This document shows, one piece after another, positions 14,055-26,600 of a stretch of 64,000 nt of DNA; positions within the stretch are counted from its first letter, which is position 1, and every line of letters starts with the position of its first letter. The notes beneath the pieces were generated by a model. That model was given only the letters and a program-made list of their open reading frames with translations. It was not told the origin of the DNA and did no database searches. The DNA comes from Kitagawia praeruptora (Eukaryota > Streptophyta > Magnoliopsida > Apiales > Apiaceae): contig CM075352.1 of the NCBI GenBank assembly GCA_037693485.1, forward strand, positions 22,130,001-22,194,000, given 5' to 3'. The position numbers were made by a program, and so were the translations under genes.

Positions 14055-14864
14055 AGAGCATCTCCAACGGGGTTGATTAAAATGTTTGGCTAAAATAATA
14101 GATTATACCAATTATGTAAAATTTGTTGAACATGTAAGGCTATATTGATTTGCTATATTAGTATGTTATAATTATGATAAGTTGAATATAATTATATAAA
14201 TAGAAAATATCATTTAAATATGATAAATGATGATGTGGAATCTTCTTACAAGTTTTCGATAAATATAGCCAACATCAGGAGGTTGGTTAAAATTATAGAC
14301 AAGGAGAATGGGGTGTTGACCCTCTATATCACAATTTGAAAGTAAATGGCACCAAATATCACAGCTCAAAAACTTGGCCCCAAATATCACTTCATAACAC
14401 AGTTGCGTGTAGCGTTTTGGATTTAATTTTTTTTAAAACGCTAATGCGTGTAGCGTTTGGGGCTGAAGAGAGATGAAACGCTACTTAATATAGCGTTACC
14501 TTTTTTTTTTTAATAACCAACTAGCAAAACGCTAGTTAAACTTTGGTTTTAAGCTTGAAAACGCTAGTTAAAGTTTGGTCTTGGTTGAAACGCAACTTCA
14601 TGTGGCGTTTTTTTTTTTTTTTTATCTAAATATATATATGATCGTTTTGAATATTTTTTTATCTAAATATATATGATCGTTACGAATATTTCTAAAACAC
14701 AAAATGAAAACATTGAACCCTAAAGGTTAACCGTTGAAACCCCGAAGAAATACAGATAAAATTTAAAAAATTTAATTAAAAAATTGAATCCGACGTCCTG
14801 ATTTTTAAACGCTTCAGGATAAATTTGGGTTTCGTCAAAACGTGTATTTTCAGGACACGCTAGC

Positions 14865-15125
14865 CTGCCTGGGATTATTTTGCCCAGGACCGGCCGACCG
14901 GCCGACCAGCCCCATGGTCAACACCGGCAGGTAAATCATGCTAACCGTGCGGTAAGACCCAGTGGCCGGGCACTTAAGCGATACGCTCAGTAATCCACGG
15001 TTACCTTCGTCAAACCTTCCATTGTCTCTCCAACACGGCTACACGCAGGGGGCGGGTGAGGTTTGAACCCGTGACCCTTTGGATCAACGCATGACCTCGT
15101 TTTCAATGACGCAGCTCTCACGCTC
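14865..15125 (-). mobile_element. possible tRNA-derived SINE, minus orientation
   Basis: This GC-rich block stands out from its AT-rich surroundings. Read on the minus strand it contains a Pol III B-box-like GGGTTCAAACC near 15056-15066, followed by a non-coding body with GGCCGACCGGCC repeats. A convincing A box and a target duplication were not found, so this is tentative. Confidence 0.35.
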
Positions 15126-15500
15126 GATAAGTTTGGGTTTAGGGTCTAGGGTTTAGGGTTGTAAACAACCCTAAATCCCAAACCCTAAACCCTAAGTTCG
15201 TATACGGTTTATTCGTCGTTAGAAATATTTCTAAAACCCAAAATGGAAACATTGAACCCCAAAGGTTAACCGTTGAAACCCAGAGGAAATACAGATAAAA
15301 TTTAAAAATTTTAATTAAAAGATTGAATCCGGCGTCCTGATTTTTAAACGCTACGCGTTTAAAAATCAAGATAAGTTAAGGTTTAGGGTTGTAACCCTAC
15401 CCCTAAGTTCGTATATGGTTTATTCGTCGTTCAGAATATTTCTAAAACCCAAAATGAAAATGTTGAACCCCAAAAGTTAATTATTGAACCCCTAAGGTTA
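15126..15500. repeat. telomere-like palindromic modules
   Basis: Two modules begin with TTTAGGG-type sequence; the first is self-complementary ('ggtttagggttgtaaac' then 'aaccctaaatccc'). Each continues into 'gttcgtata.ggtttattcgtcgtt' and then the 'tttctaaaacccaaaatg' block with runs of 'ttgaacccc'. Starts are near 15130 and 15373. A partial earlier copy of the downstream block lies at 14690-14810 and a diverged relative at 38850-39060. Confidence 0.7.
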
Positions 15501-16027
15501 ATTAAAATTGCATTTTTTTAATTTATAAAATACAATTTTAATTAACTATTTATTTATAAATTTTTAATATTATTTACAAATATATATTTAAAAAGAAGAA
15601 GGAAAAAAAAACACAACCCACCCAAATGCCACATAATGTGGCGTTAGTACCCAGCCCCCCCCCCCCCCCCAAAACGCTGGATCATGTTTTGTTTCTCGGA
15701 GAAGCTAGTTAAGAACTTGTTTTCAACCTAGGAAACGCTATATAATGTAGCGTTACTATAAAAAAAAAATACCAAAACGCTAAGCGATCTAGCGTTTTAT
15801 AAAAAAAAAAAAACAGCAAAAAGCTAGACGAAAATTTGGTTTGGAGTGATATTTGGGGCCAATATTTTGAGTTGTGATATTTGGGGTCATTTACTCTAAA
15901 ATTGTGATATTGGGGGCCTTTATTCATTGGAGTTGATTTTTTTTTTTTTACATAATCTCTATAATTTTTATTTATAGTATGTATTAATTATTTTTTGCTA
16001 AGGATTGTGTATGATTGGAGATGCTCT

Positions 16028-17687
16028 AGTAAGTATGAATATAGAGAATATTATTGAAGTTGATGTACAAAACAAGATTTCTAAATCACTAGGAGCTATT
16101 ATTTTATCATATTTTTAGGAATCAACTAAGGAGTTATGAGATTTCCTCTAAGATCAATTTCAGATTAAGATTAGTTTTAGATAGTATTTTCATAAAATGT
16201 TAACTTGCGTAATTTTCTTATATAGTATTTTCATAAAATGTTAACTTGCGTAATTTTTTTTATTGCAATTAACAAAATTACAACTGTAATGAAATAAAAC
16301 AAGAATTGTACTCCTGAAAAATTAATAAATTATTAACAATGATTTCATTGAGGAAGGAGAATCCGTCCGTCAACAGAACCCACCAAGTCCCACGAATCTA
16401 CAAAATCCTTCAAATTTATTACTTATTATCAAACTTAAAACATGTGAATGTTGCGGGATAAGAAAAGAGTCCAAATACTCTACACATGTGCCACTCCATG
16501 TTCCACTTTTTTAATTTAATTGGTTAATTAAATTGAGTTGGATTGGTTAATTAAGTTGAGTTGGATTCCACTAACATCAATAATTAATATTGATTGTTAT
16601 ATATATGATGATATAAATTGATGTTAATGGAATCCAACTAAACCTAATTAGTCAATCAAAAAAATGGAACAGTGGTGCAGAGGATTTGCAAAAAGAATAT
16701 CATCCTACGTGAACAAATTCATCATCACAGATTCACAGAAGTCGGGAACCATTAAAATTCATTAAATACAATCCGGCTGTATGAATGTCAGAATGTGCCA
16801 TATATTAACTAAATTAAAAAAAAAAACAAAAACAAATGTAAAGAAGAGTTTTTTTTGCTAAATTCAAGAAATATTGCTAAATAGCATTTGTAGGCTAACT
16901 TTCAAGAATATTTTGTTAAATAGCATTTGTAAGCTAACTTTCTCTTGTACCCACATTATCCTACCATACATGTGATCTTTGTTCATATAGATAATTGGCA
17001 CTAGCATTTCACTTTCCCTTCCGCTGCTCGCGGTGGAATTACAGTACAGAGCACAAGGTACACAGTATAACCTATAACTCTACTCCACAAACTGACCTAG
17101 TACTTCTCTGTTTCCTTGTATTGACAATTTACAACAAAACTATCTTCCTGTATGCTACCTAATTAATTTTTAAAATTGACATGTCCATGCATCTGGCTGG
17201 TCAACAAATAGTACATTTGAGGGCACTTGATCTTCAGAATATGACACCAAATTCTCAGGTGCTTGAGAGCTTCACCATGTGTAGTTCGCAGTAAAGGTTC
17301 CAAAGTTTCTATACATATCGAAATATAATCAGGATAACTGGGTTCTAACTTCTAAGAGGCCAATCTTCTGACTAGAAAATGAAGCAGCCATAATCTCTAG
17401 AATGCTTGTTGTTTGAAACATGATTGCCCGATTCTGCAGATTAGGCAGGTCATTCACCAATTGTACAAACAAAATCAAGACACTTTCTTTAGAATGTAAT
17501 GGTTAATTTGCTGGTATTGAGTGGGGACACCAAATTCAAATAGGCAGATGTAAGAAGTTTGGAGAGGTTAGCTATTCATAGTGATGCCAATTGTCAATTC
17601 CTGGGTCAGCCAGGTTAAATGTAAATTTTCATGTTCCCCAGTTTACACTTTCCACAAAGAATCACGTCCCACCGATCTTCATTTCCC
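16028..17687. other. spacer between ULP promoter side and MBD9 3' end
   Basis: No gene recognised. A foldback MITE-like segment occupies about 16466-16695 (see separate entry). A short direct repeat ('tagtattttcataaaatgtt') occurs at about 16180-16245. The stretch nearest 17687 is expected to be the MBD9 3' UTR. Confidence 0.45.
16466..16695. mobile_element. foldback MITE-like element
   Basis: Left and right halves are imperfect inverted copies. The left 'gttccacttttttaat' and 'gttggattccactaacatc' find complements in the right 'gatgttaatggaatccaac' and 'aaaaaaatggaac'. The left half also carries an internal duplication of 'ttggttaattaa.ttgagt'. No coding capacity; family unknown. Confidence 0.5.
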
Positions 17688-20600
17688 CTAGTCTTTTCTT
17701 CTCTTGCTTGTTCTACTCCTCAGCTTAGGAAGGTCGGGGGAATCTGATTTAACAGACACGGAAGTTTCTACATGCGAGTTTGAAGGCGATTCTTTGTCTG
17801 ATCCGCACACATCTGTTAGATCCTCACTTGGAAGATTTTTTTCATAAATTAATGCTGCATCTAACGCATAGATGCGGAGAGCAAGAGCAGAAATCGTGCA
17901 AATCTTAGCCATGGCTGATGGTGATGACCAGTACCACCAATCCTTTTTTAAGTAGGCCGTCTTAATCATGTCCTCTAGGACAATTATAGCCTGGCACATC
18001 TGAAAGACCATATAAAATAAACATCAGCTTTCTACTTCCGACATACAAGTATATCACGCGCAACAGCAAGGCCAGACAAAAGAGAAAGAGAACTATATAG
18101 CTAAAGTTTCATATAAAGAGCACAAAAAATCACAACAAAAGTTTACGCAATTTTTTCATATAATTCTGCTGTAGAATAATTTGCCACAAAACTCAGAAAT
18201 GTCAAGAGATAACTACCAAAATGCCCCATCCACAAAAACTTGGCCCTCATCTACCCCCAAAATGTGCTGTTTCGTGTAGCGTGACTGAGTTTTCAAAAAA
18301 AAAAAAAAAAAAAAGCCATGTTGCACTAGTTCGGGTAACGTATTAGGGGAAATACGCAACATGCTGTGCCGCATTGCCGCATTAGGGGGGTAATGCGCAG
18401 GACGAAGTATGCCGTATTCGTGGGGTATTTTGGGCCGAAATTCTGAAATGGGGTAGGGAGGGCCATGAAATTTGAAAATGGGGCATTTTGGGCCATCACC
18501 CAAATGTCAAGACCTTAAATAAAAAACCAAGAGCCATTCGTGAAAAAAAAATTGGAAATATTTTATATAATCAAAGTATAGCATCTAAATGTTGGAGATA
18601 TCATATCTTTTAAAGTAAATTTTTACATTTTAAAATTAGAAGGTTTATTATACAAACACAAAGCTAAAATTAGTTACATAGAGCAAATGAACTACTTAAA
18701 AAATATAAGATAATATTAATATACATGACAGTAATTAAAATAATTTGCTTAGTTCAAACTATTCTTTTCAAGGTGTAAAATTTTGATCTAAATGGCAAAG
18801 AAGAGTTAATATAATGAATCACTTTAGTTACTAGTACTTTCTAGCTTCTACCCAATAAACTAATATAAAATTCCTTAATATATTATGTGAAATTCAGGAT
18901 GTGCGCCGCTCACAGCTCACCCTTCAGTTGTGAGGGGTTCCGCCCCTGCTTAATGGGCTGGGTCAAAATTGAAAGAAGATAAGAAAACCTTCAATTAGGG
19001 CTCCCTACTTTCTATTCAACACAGAGAAGCTTAATAAGGATTGGCTACTTTCAAATCGCCAGACGTAAGTTCCAATCTTAATTTTTCTTGAACAGGCGAT
19101 TGAGGAATTCACGGACTAGGGTTTGCGGGGGACTTTCTCGGATAGGAGGAGAGCAAATTGCAACTTAAAGATACGGTAAGGTCATATAATTTAGTTTCAC
19201 AAGAAAGGAGAGAGGAGTTTTATATGAGCCACAGCAACTCAGTCCTTGTCAAAAGGAAGATTTTACTTTTTCAAGAATTTCAATCCTATATAATAATTAC
19301 TTTCTATAATATGCATCACAATAGTGATCCGCCACTAATATTCCAAAACAGTATCCAAATTTGATGATGGTAGCATCTCAAACTAATAGTGGAAAAATAA
19401 ATATAGATAGACTACGCAGACTACTGCTTGGACATAAATCAGTTGTGAAATACGGTCAACATAAGCTAAGATGTGCTGCACCTAGATGCACATTATTAAG
19501 GAAGCTTATGACTAGAGACTTATAACCTACATAGACCCTGCATCATAGAAAACTATATGTTGCAATAGTAAGTTGACTGATCTAGATATAGTTTAATACA
19601 ACCTTATTCAACGTTAAGAGTTGAGACTTTCGATTTTTGTCCAATTAGAAAAAGAAAAAAAAACCTGAATATGCTCGATAGATATAAATATGCAGTCAAT
19701 AATAATTTATAGTTGAACGCGGTGTAAATAGTATCATTCAGTGATTATGACTGAGAAGTTCAACACAAGACTAACCTCATATATAGACTCTGCAGATTTC
19801 AGATAACCCCGCCAGACACATCTTTTCTCAAAGTTCGTTCTCGAGGCTTTCCAAGCTTCTTCAGGCAGTGCAGCATCCATATCAAGCAAAATACTCTTAA
19901 GCCGCCTTAAAACTGCACAAAGACTGCCCCTTATTCGTCTCTGTGAAGATTCACGTAGAACAGCCCACTTGCCACCCCAAATCATGTTCCTAGTAGCAGA
20001 TAACTGATCCCTGCCACTCATGCACCTGGGGTTCGGTCTGCTACCTTTGATCTGCTCCTGATCTATCCCTTTGTTTGGCCATCTAGATGTACTGGAGCTG
20101 TGGCCAGTGCTAGTACCAAATACAGTATTGACTCTTTTCTTTGAAACTTTCTGCTGATTTGCCAATGCTGAAGATACATCAGATGGATTGATAGGGGAGA
20201 GGGATACAGCAGGGTCCTCCAGATAAGGAGCTCTTTGGGGAATCAATGAAGGAGTACCAGCAGAACCAACAAGTCCTATATCCTTCACCAACTCTTTGAG
20301 GGAGTTCTTGATAACAAACTTTCTTTTGATCTCTTCAAAGTCAAATGGACATTCCGCATTTAAACATGGTTCAGTAGTTTGTTTCTCACCTTTTAAAGCC
20401 TTGAAGGTTCTTAAGTCAGAGCTATCTTCAAGTGAAGGTTCACTTCTCATCCTTTTGTGTATTAAGGAATCCAAATTACCCTCACGAAAACCCAAGTTGA
20501 TGCTGCATACTCCATCACTGTGCTTGTCAAGATCCTCACATGTTGAAAAGGTTTGATGACATGAGAAGCAGTGTTGTTTAGAGGCCCATAACAGTTCCAG

Positions 20601-23600
20601 GCACTCACATCGGCGAATTCTTCCCCGGAAACTTGTTTCAGCTTTGTATCCTTGCTCGTTCAAATTATCACTGGCCTGCATGTGCAAGAAAGGACCAAAC
20701 TTCTTTTCTAAGGCAGTCCAAGCATTGGTGACCCGAAAATTGGAATCCAAAGGTTTCCTATTAAGGGTGGAATTTAAGGGAACTGGTCGCGTCTCATGTT
20801 GAATATGGCTCTTGGCATCATTAGAATCATGGAGCATAATCCGATGCCAATGTGAGATAGAATCTTTTAGTTCACTCTCTATTGCAGCATTTTCCCTTAG
20901 CCATCCAATGAGTTCTTGAATTTCAGAATCACTTTGATAACAAGTCCAGGAAGAAGATACTGGAGCATGCATAATTTTATCAGCTGAATAAATATTAGAA
21001 AAGCTTATTTCTCTTGAGCTAGGACTCTCTACGATAAGAATAGGATTCCTCATGTTTGAACTGTTTTGAGTTGCGCTTCCATGGTCTTGAACTTTACCTT
21101 TTTCTGGAGAAGTACCAATGCTGCCAAAGCCCCAATACAATCTCCCAGCAGAATCTCTTCCAAGAAACTCTTTCCGAACATGAACCTTAAACATGTCCGA
21201 CTCCAGAGTTGCAACTGATTTTTGCAAATCAGAAATCATATACTTCGGGAAATTGCTTGGCTTAACACTGGGGGCTTCTGGTAGCATAGAACCAGTACAG
21301 CTACCACTAGCCTGTTCCTGCAAGTTCATATAGGTCTGAGCTTCGTCTGCACAGGAGTTGAGGTCAGAAATTGTGGAACGTAATTTTTGCTGCAGATCTG
21401 TGGAGACTGAGACAGACCGATCAAGATGGTCACGGATGATGGCTGAGTTGAGTATCTCATCGCTTAAGAGTTTCATAAGGAAAATCCTCTGCATTAGTGA
21501 CAGCAGCACATCGGTTAAGTGCTAAGAGTTGCATAGATATGTCAGATTAAGCAATATAATGAGCAGAACATCAACTGAAATTTTCAATTTAAACAAAAAA
21601 GGAAAGAAAAAACATGGGCATCCACACTGAACTAAAGGTCAAGTGACAAACCTCCTCTAAACTCAACTCCCAATACTCTTCGACCTCCATGCTGTTTGCC
21701 AAATCAGCCAGTCTATCCAAATATTTGTCGGTCAAATCTTTCTGATATCTCTTTCTTCTGCACAGACCGCTGATCTGCATGCCATAAGATGATATTTGAG
21801 CTATCCGCTTTCCAGAGAGACAAGAAGGACAGTACCAATTTCCCTCAGGAATCCTCACAAGTGGAGGATTTAAGCAATATGTATGATACTCTGAGTCACA
21901 AGTATCACATAACAGAACATTATCATCATCTTTGTCTAGGCCACAAACTTTGCAAACTCCCTCATCCCAGGGAGCTTTAGGTAGTAAAGTCTCGGTTGCA
22001 TGTGCAAGCATATCATCTAACTCTTTCTTAGCTTCTTCATTTAAAGAATTAGTACTAGCATTCTTCCTTATTTTGTTGGCCAGGATAAGAACCTAAGAAA
22101 AGAAACAATAACTAATATTAGACATAGAACAAAAGCATGTGTTCAAACTATAAAGGAGATACATTATGGAAATGCTAAATACGACATAAGAAAACCAACA
22201 ATGTCAGTAATCCGCTCTGAATTTCGTCTCAAATCAAAATTTCATGCAGATTACTAAACACAATGTTTGACACCATTCCCAAACTAAAATGTTAGATTAG
22301 GCTTTGAAATTTTATTTTTTTGGAGTGTCATATTGTGATCAAAACACACAAGTTCAAAGCAAAAGACTACCTTGAAAATATACACAGATAAGTAGTTCTG
22401 CCGAGAATCTTTTACATGGACAACATTAAAAGGAAAAAGTAAACACAATGTTGCAGTACTGACTGAATAGATTTATATTTAGATTTTGAATTCCTCTAGC
22501 ATGCTTATCAGTTATCATATTTGTGGTTGTGGCTCACTCTTTATAAGACCAAATCTCTAGTGATAATTATAAGCAACGGCTAATGAGAAAATGCAAATAA
22601 GTTTAACTGACCTCTTCTTCATACATGTCTTCAAACTTTTGTGACAACGTCTCAGCTAAATCGGTCAATTTCGATCGGTTCCCATATGCCAAGCGGATGT
22701 TATACCACACCTATAGAAAACGAAATTTTTGTGACAAGTGCGAGTATGATATCAACAGGTAGAGCTTTTACCAAACTTGTCAAGCATTTGCACAGGTAGG
22801 TGATAACAATGGTGTATATGGTGAACAATGTGAATGTTGATTCAATCACACAGCACGTAGATATATATAGTTCTCTCTATGCATATATCAATCGAATATG
22901 GGGTGTTATCTAGTAACAGATTCATAATAAGATGTCACAAATCAAGTAATTAATGTTCAGTCTAGTTCTCATATGAATATTTAGCTGATCAAGACTTGTA
23001 ATGAAAAGACTGAACAATCGGTATAGCAACTTCTGACACGTGAGGAAAATGATTTTATTGGTCACATCAGGATATAGAACATTAGAATCCAAAGATAAAC
23101 AAACTGCAAAAGATGTTGTGTCTATATGTTTCAGGCTTTCAAGCACAAAAGTGAAATTGCAGTGGCATTATGAGATTAAATAGGTATAGACTAAATGTGG
23201 TGTAATATTATAAAAAAATGTATATTGTATATGTTTCGAAATGATTATTGATCACAAAAGCTTGCTCAGGTGTGTGATTCTCCTTGACATCAAAGATCTT
23301 GGAGAAATAATAACATATGGAAACTGGGTAAACATGCCAACTTTTTTTGACACATGAAGTCTTTGGACAGAATTCAAGGAAGAAAAGTTTATGGAAAAGC
23401 AGTATAGGATGATATATTTTTGGGGGTGCAAAGACTGATGTAACATTGTACTAGGTGATTAGGATGATGAACTTCAGATGCTACCACAAACTTCAATATA
23501 ATTAGTACAGTGAATATTTTTTTACACACTATCATCTCTCAATATCTAGTACTTCAAATTCTCCAGGTACACTTGGGATTTTCTTCATATCTTGATACCC

Positions 23601-26600
23601 ATGTAACCCCACATACCAACTAGAATGTCGAGTTTTCAAGTCAATAGACAGCAAATGATTGCAATCAATACTTTATTATATTCTGTAACTAATAAATCTC
23701 AGGGTAGTGGATTTTGTATGGAAGCTGTCTAGATTATGTTCTAAACTCGAAAACATATTCCAATCTAATTATGTCTACATCTACATATTCAAAGGGCTTG
23801 ACAAAATAAAAAGAAAAGAAAACTCAAAATTTGTGGTGGTTACCATCTGAACTTTGAGAGTAGATGCAATGCTTCCTTCTTCCTATTTTCTAACAACAAT
23901 TGACTATAATAGAAATATTGACCATTCTAGATATTAATAGAACAAGAAATGCATCATACACTTCTTCAACAGAAAAAGGAAAAGAAATATACCATTAGTA
24001 TACTAAAAATATATGGACATGGTTTTTTAATATTTATACGCGCAAATAATAATTTCAAGGATAGTCAATTTTTGGCCATGATTTTCGAGTAATTTCATCT
24101 AGATGATTAGAAATTAAAAAAAAACATATACCTCCTGAACGTCCTCAAAGAAAGCTTCATGTGATCCACCATAGGCTCCGGCAGCCACTCTCAGATCAAC
24201 AGTCCTGAAATCTAAAGGACGAGAAACCATTGCAGGATATCCTAGAAGTCCCTCATCATCATTGTCATTTGGAATTAGTAGTGTCCTTCCCAACAGATTG
24301 CAGAAAACCCTTCCTTTATCTTCTGCAGCAACACGTCGCAACACAAGACGGCATTGTTTCATCAACAAATCTGAGAGAGCAATGCCAACAGTCTTCCCTA
24401 ATTCTTTTTTCTCGGGTCTCTGTGGTGGCTTTTCACACCTGGCATCCTCAAGCACCGAGACGACTGCTTTCTGCATCAAATAGGTGTAATCAGAAGTAAC
24501 AGCCTTAAATCAATACAAGAACATTATGAAAGAGAAAGAAAGCCGATTCCAAATGTTCAAGTTTCACTTTCCATTTATATATATATATATAGGGGTTGAT
24601 TCAAATGAGAACCATTATCTAAAAGAGAACCGGAGAACCATTGGATCCTAATGTAGAACCTATTTTGTTTCGTAATAAAAATATAGTGTCCTGCTATTGA
24701 ATTTCAAATTTATGCACATGAAATTAAAATTTTTACAATTGAACTTGCTTCTTTTTCAAAGTTTTCCACATGACATTAAAAGTTCTACACCCGAACTTAT
24801 TTTTCTACAAAGTTCTACGACTGAACTTACTTTTTTCAACAAATATTCTGTTGCTGAACTTAAAGTTCCGCTGCTGAACTTATTAGAGTTCTCCGGTTCT
24901 CAGTTTAGTATGGTTCTCCATAGAGCGTGACCCATATATATATATAAATATATATTATAAAGATAACATAGGCAAACACAGGTGCAAAATTGAATAAATT
25001 CTGTGTCTAGTAGTTTATAATCTAATATTATTTTAATAAAAATCTTACTTATTTAAACAAACTGTCAAGTTAACCAGAGTTATTGCCACACTAAATATAT
25101 TATCAGCGCCTTTAATGTGTTGTGCAAAGGGGTCAATGAATTAGTTGCATCCCTTCTGCAGGCTTGACTATAATAAATTACAACTAAGAATTTATTCTGC
25201 CATCCCCACTATATAAGTAAGGAAAAGAAAAGAGACACAAAATTGAAATTTCTCCTGTTGCAAAAATACAGACAGAAGATTCAAACAACCCCATGAACTT
25301 GAAGAATGCATCTAATTTTCTGTTTTTCTTTCTCTTTTTTGGTCGGTAATTCAGCTTGTGCAAGAGGCATTCATGTTGGCAGCAAAAAAGATATTTAATT
25401 TTCACCCAGATGAGATCTGTAATTGACTGCAATCAAATTACCATGAAGAAGATCTTGCCAAAAGATAACTGGATTATCTTAAAAAGAAAACTTAATGCAG
25501 GCAATCATAAACGCATTAGACAAAATTTCCACACATAGTTTAGTAAAAAAAGCTTAAAAGAAGCACCTTTGTAGGCCCTGATGCATTCCCCTTGTAGACT
25601 TCTTTGCTGATGGAATGCTCCAGTATCTTCTTTGCCCAATCAGGTGGATTTTTTCCCAAGGATTCATTTACCAACCTTCTGATTCTGGCTCCTACATTGG
25701 TAGGTAACTTTCTTACAGGCTCTAGCACTCGTGCCCAATCAGGGACTTCACTGTCATTGTCCGTAACCATCTTCAAAGCATCTGATGCAGCAGAATCATT
25801 CGGGTCTAGACTAAAAACATCATCTGTACTTCTTAATGAACTAAAGATTTTTTTGTTTGCCTCTGCAAGAAGCTGATAATCACATATATTAGGGCATCCT
25901 TATTCAGAAAGCAATTTTCATAGTAGTTAGAGTTCTTAGTAAGTAATGTACTAAAAACCCCTGAAATGCATAAAGTGTTAAAAGAAATGTAAAGGAAGAT
26001 GATGATGAACAAATTAAGCAACACATTACATATAGCATGCTAGGTACTTATGCTAGCACTTCTAAAAACATTGCCATAGATGGATTATAAACTATGAATG
26101 TTACTAGGCAGAAGGATAATTGTTGCTTTGTCTAATATTTAACAGTTACACAGAATATTCCATGTACTAACGTTATACAATTTAATTATTATTTATGGTT
26201 AAATGTTTAATAATGGCACATGATAAGAGGGAAAACAATATCAAATACTTTAGCTAGGGCATGAGACTCAATCTTACCAGTGCATCTGCCTCCATTGCAG
26301 TAACTCCTGTAAGAGATCCACAAAGGGGGCCACCATCACCTTGTAAGCAATGGAAAACCCTTCCACTCTCTCTGGAAGTGATCTCTATAGAATCAAGGTT
26401 TCCCTCCATGGACAATACAGCCAAAATGTATCTTCTAGCTAACTCTGGCCAGGTTAGGTCATTAATCGGGAGCACATCGATTTTTGCCTTCTTCGCAGTA
26501 ACTGTGTTCTCCGCATCTTTTTTCTTACCTCGTTTTGACTTCAAGTCTCCGGTATCAAAATCAGGATCCACATGTGGTGCAACCTTAACGAGCAATTCAC

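Larger units (their letters stand above)
14055..16027. mobile_element. composite terminal-inverted-repeat element of unknown family
   Basis: The outer 13-bp inverted repeats are AGAGCATCTCCAA (14055-14067) and TTGGAGATGCTCT (16015-16027). A second, inner inverted repeat of about 75 bp links 14325-14400 with 15838-15915 and contains 'tggccccaaatatcac'. The interior has no convincing ORF. It contains repeated telomere-like modules, a GC-rich SINE-like block, and many short palindromes of the AACGCTA...TAGCGTT type. The simplest reading is a small outer MITE into which a roughly 1.6-kb inner element inserted. No clean target duplication could be fixed. Confidence 0.55.

Noticed and set aside
15130..15200. 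True interstitial telomere
   Set aside because: Only a few TTTAGGG units, arranged as a palindrome and repeated with a fixed downstream block, so a dispersed repeat is the better explanation.
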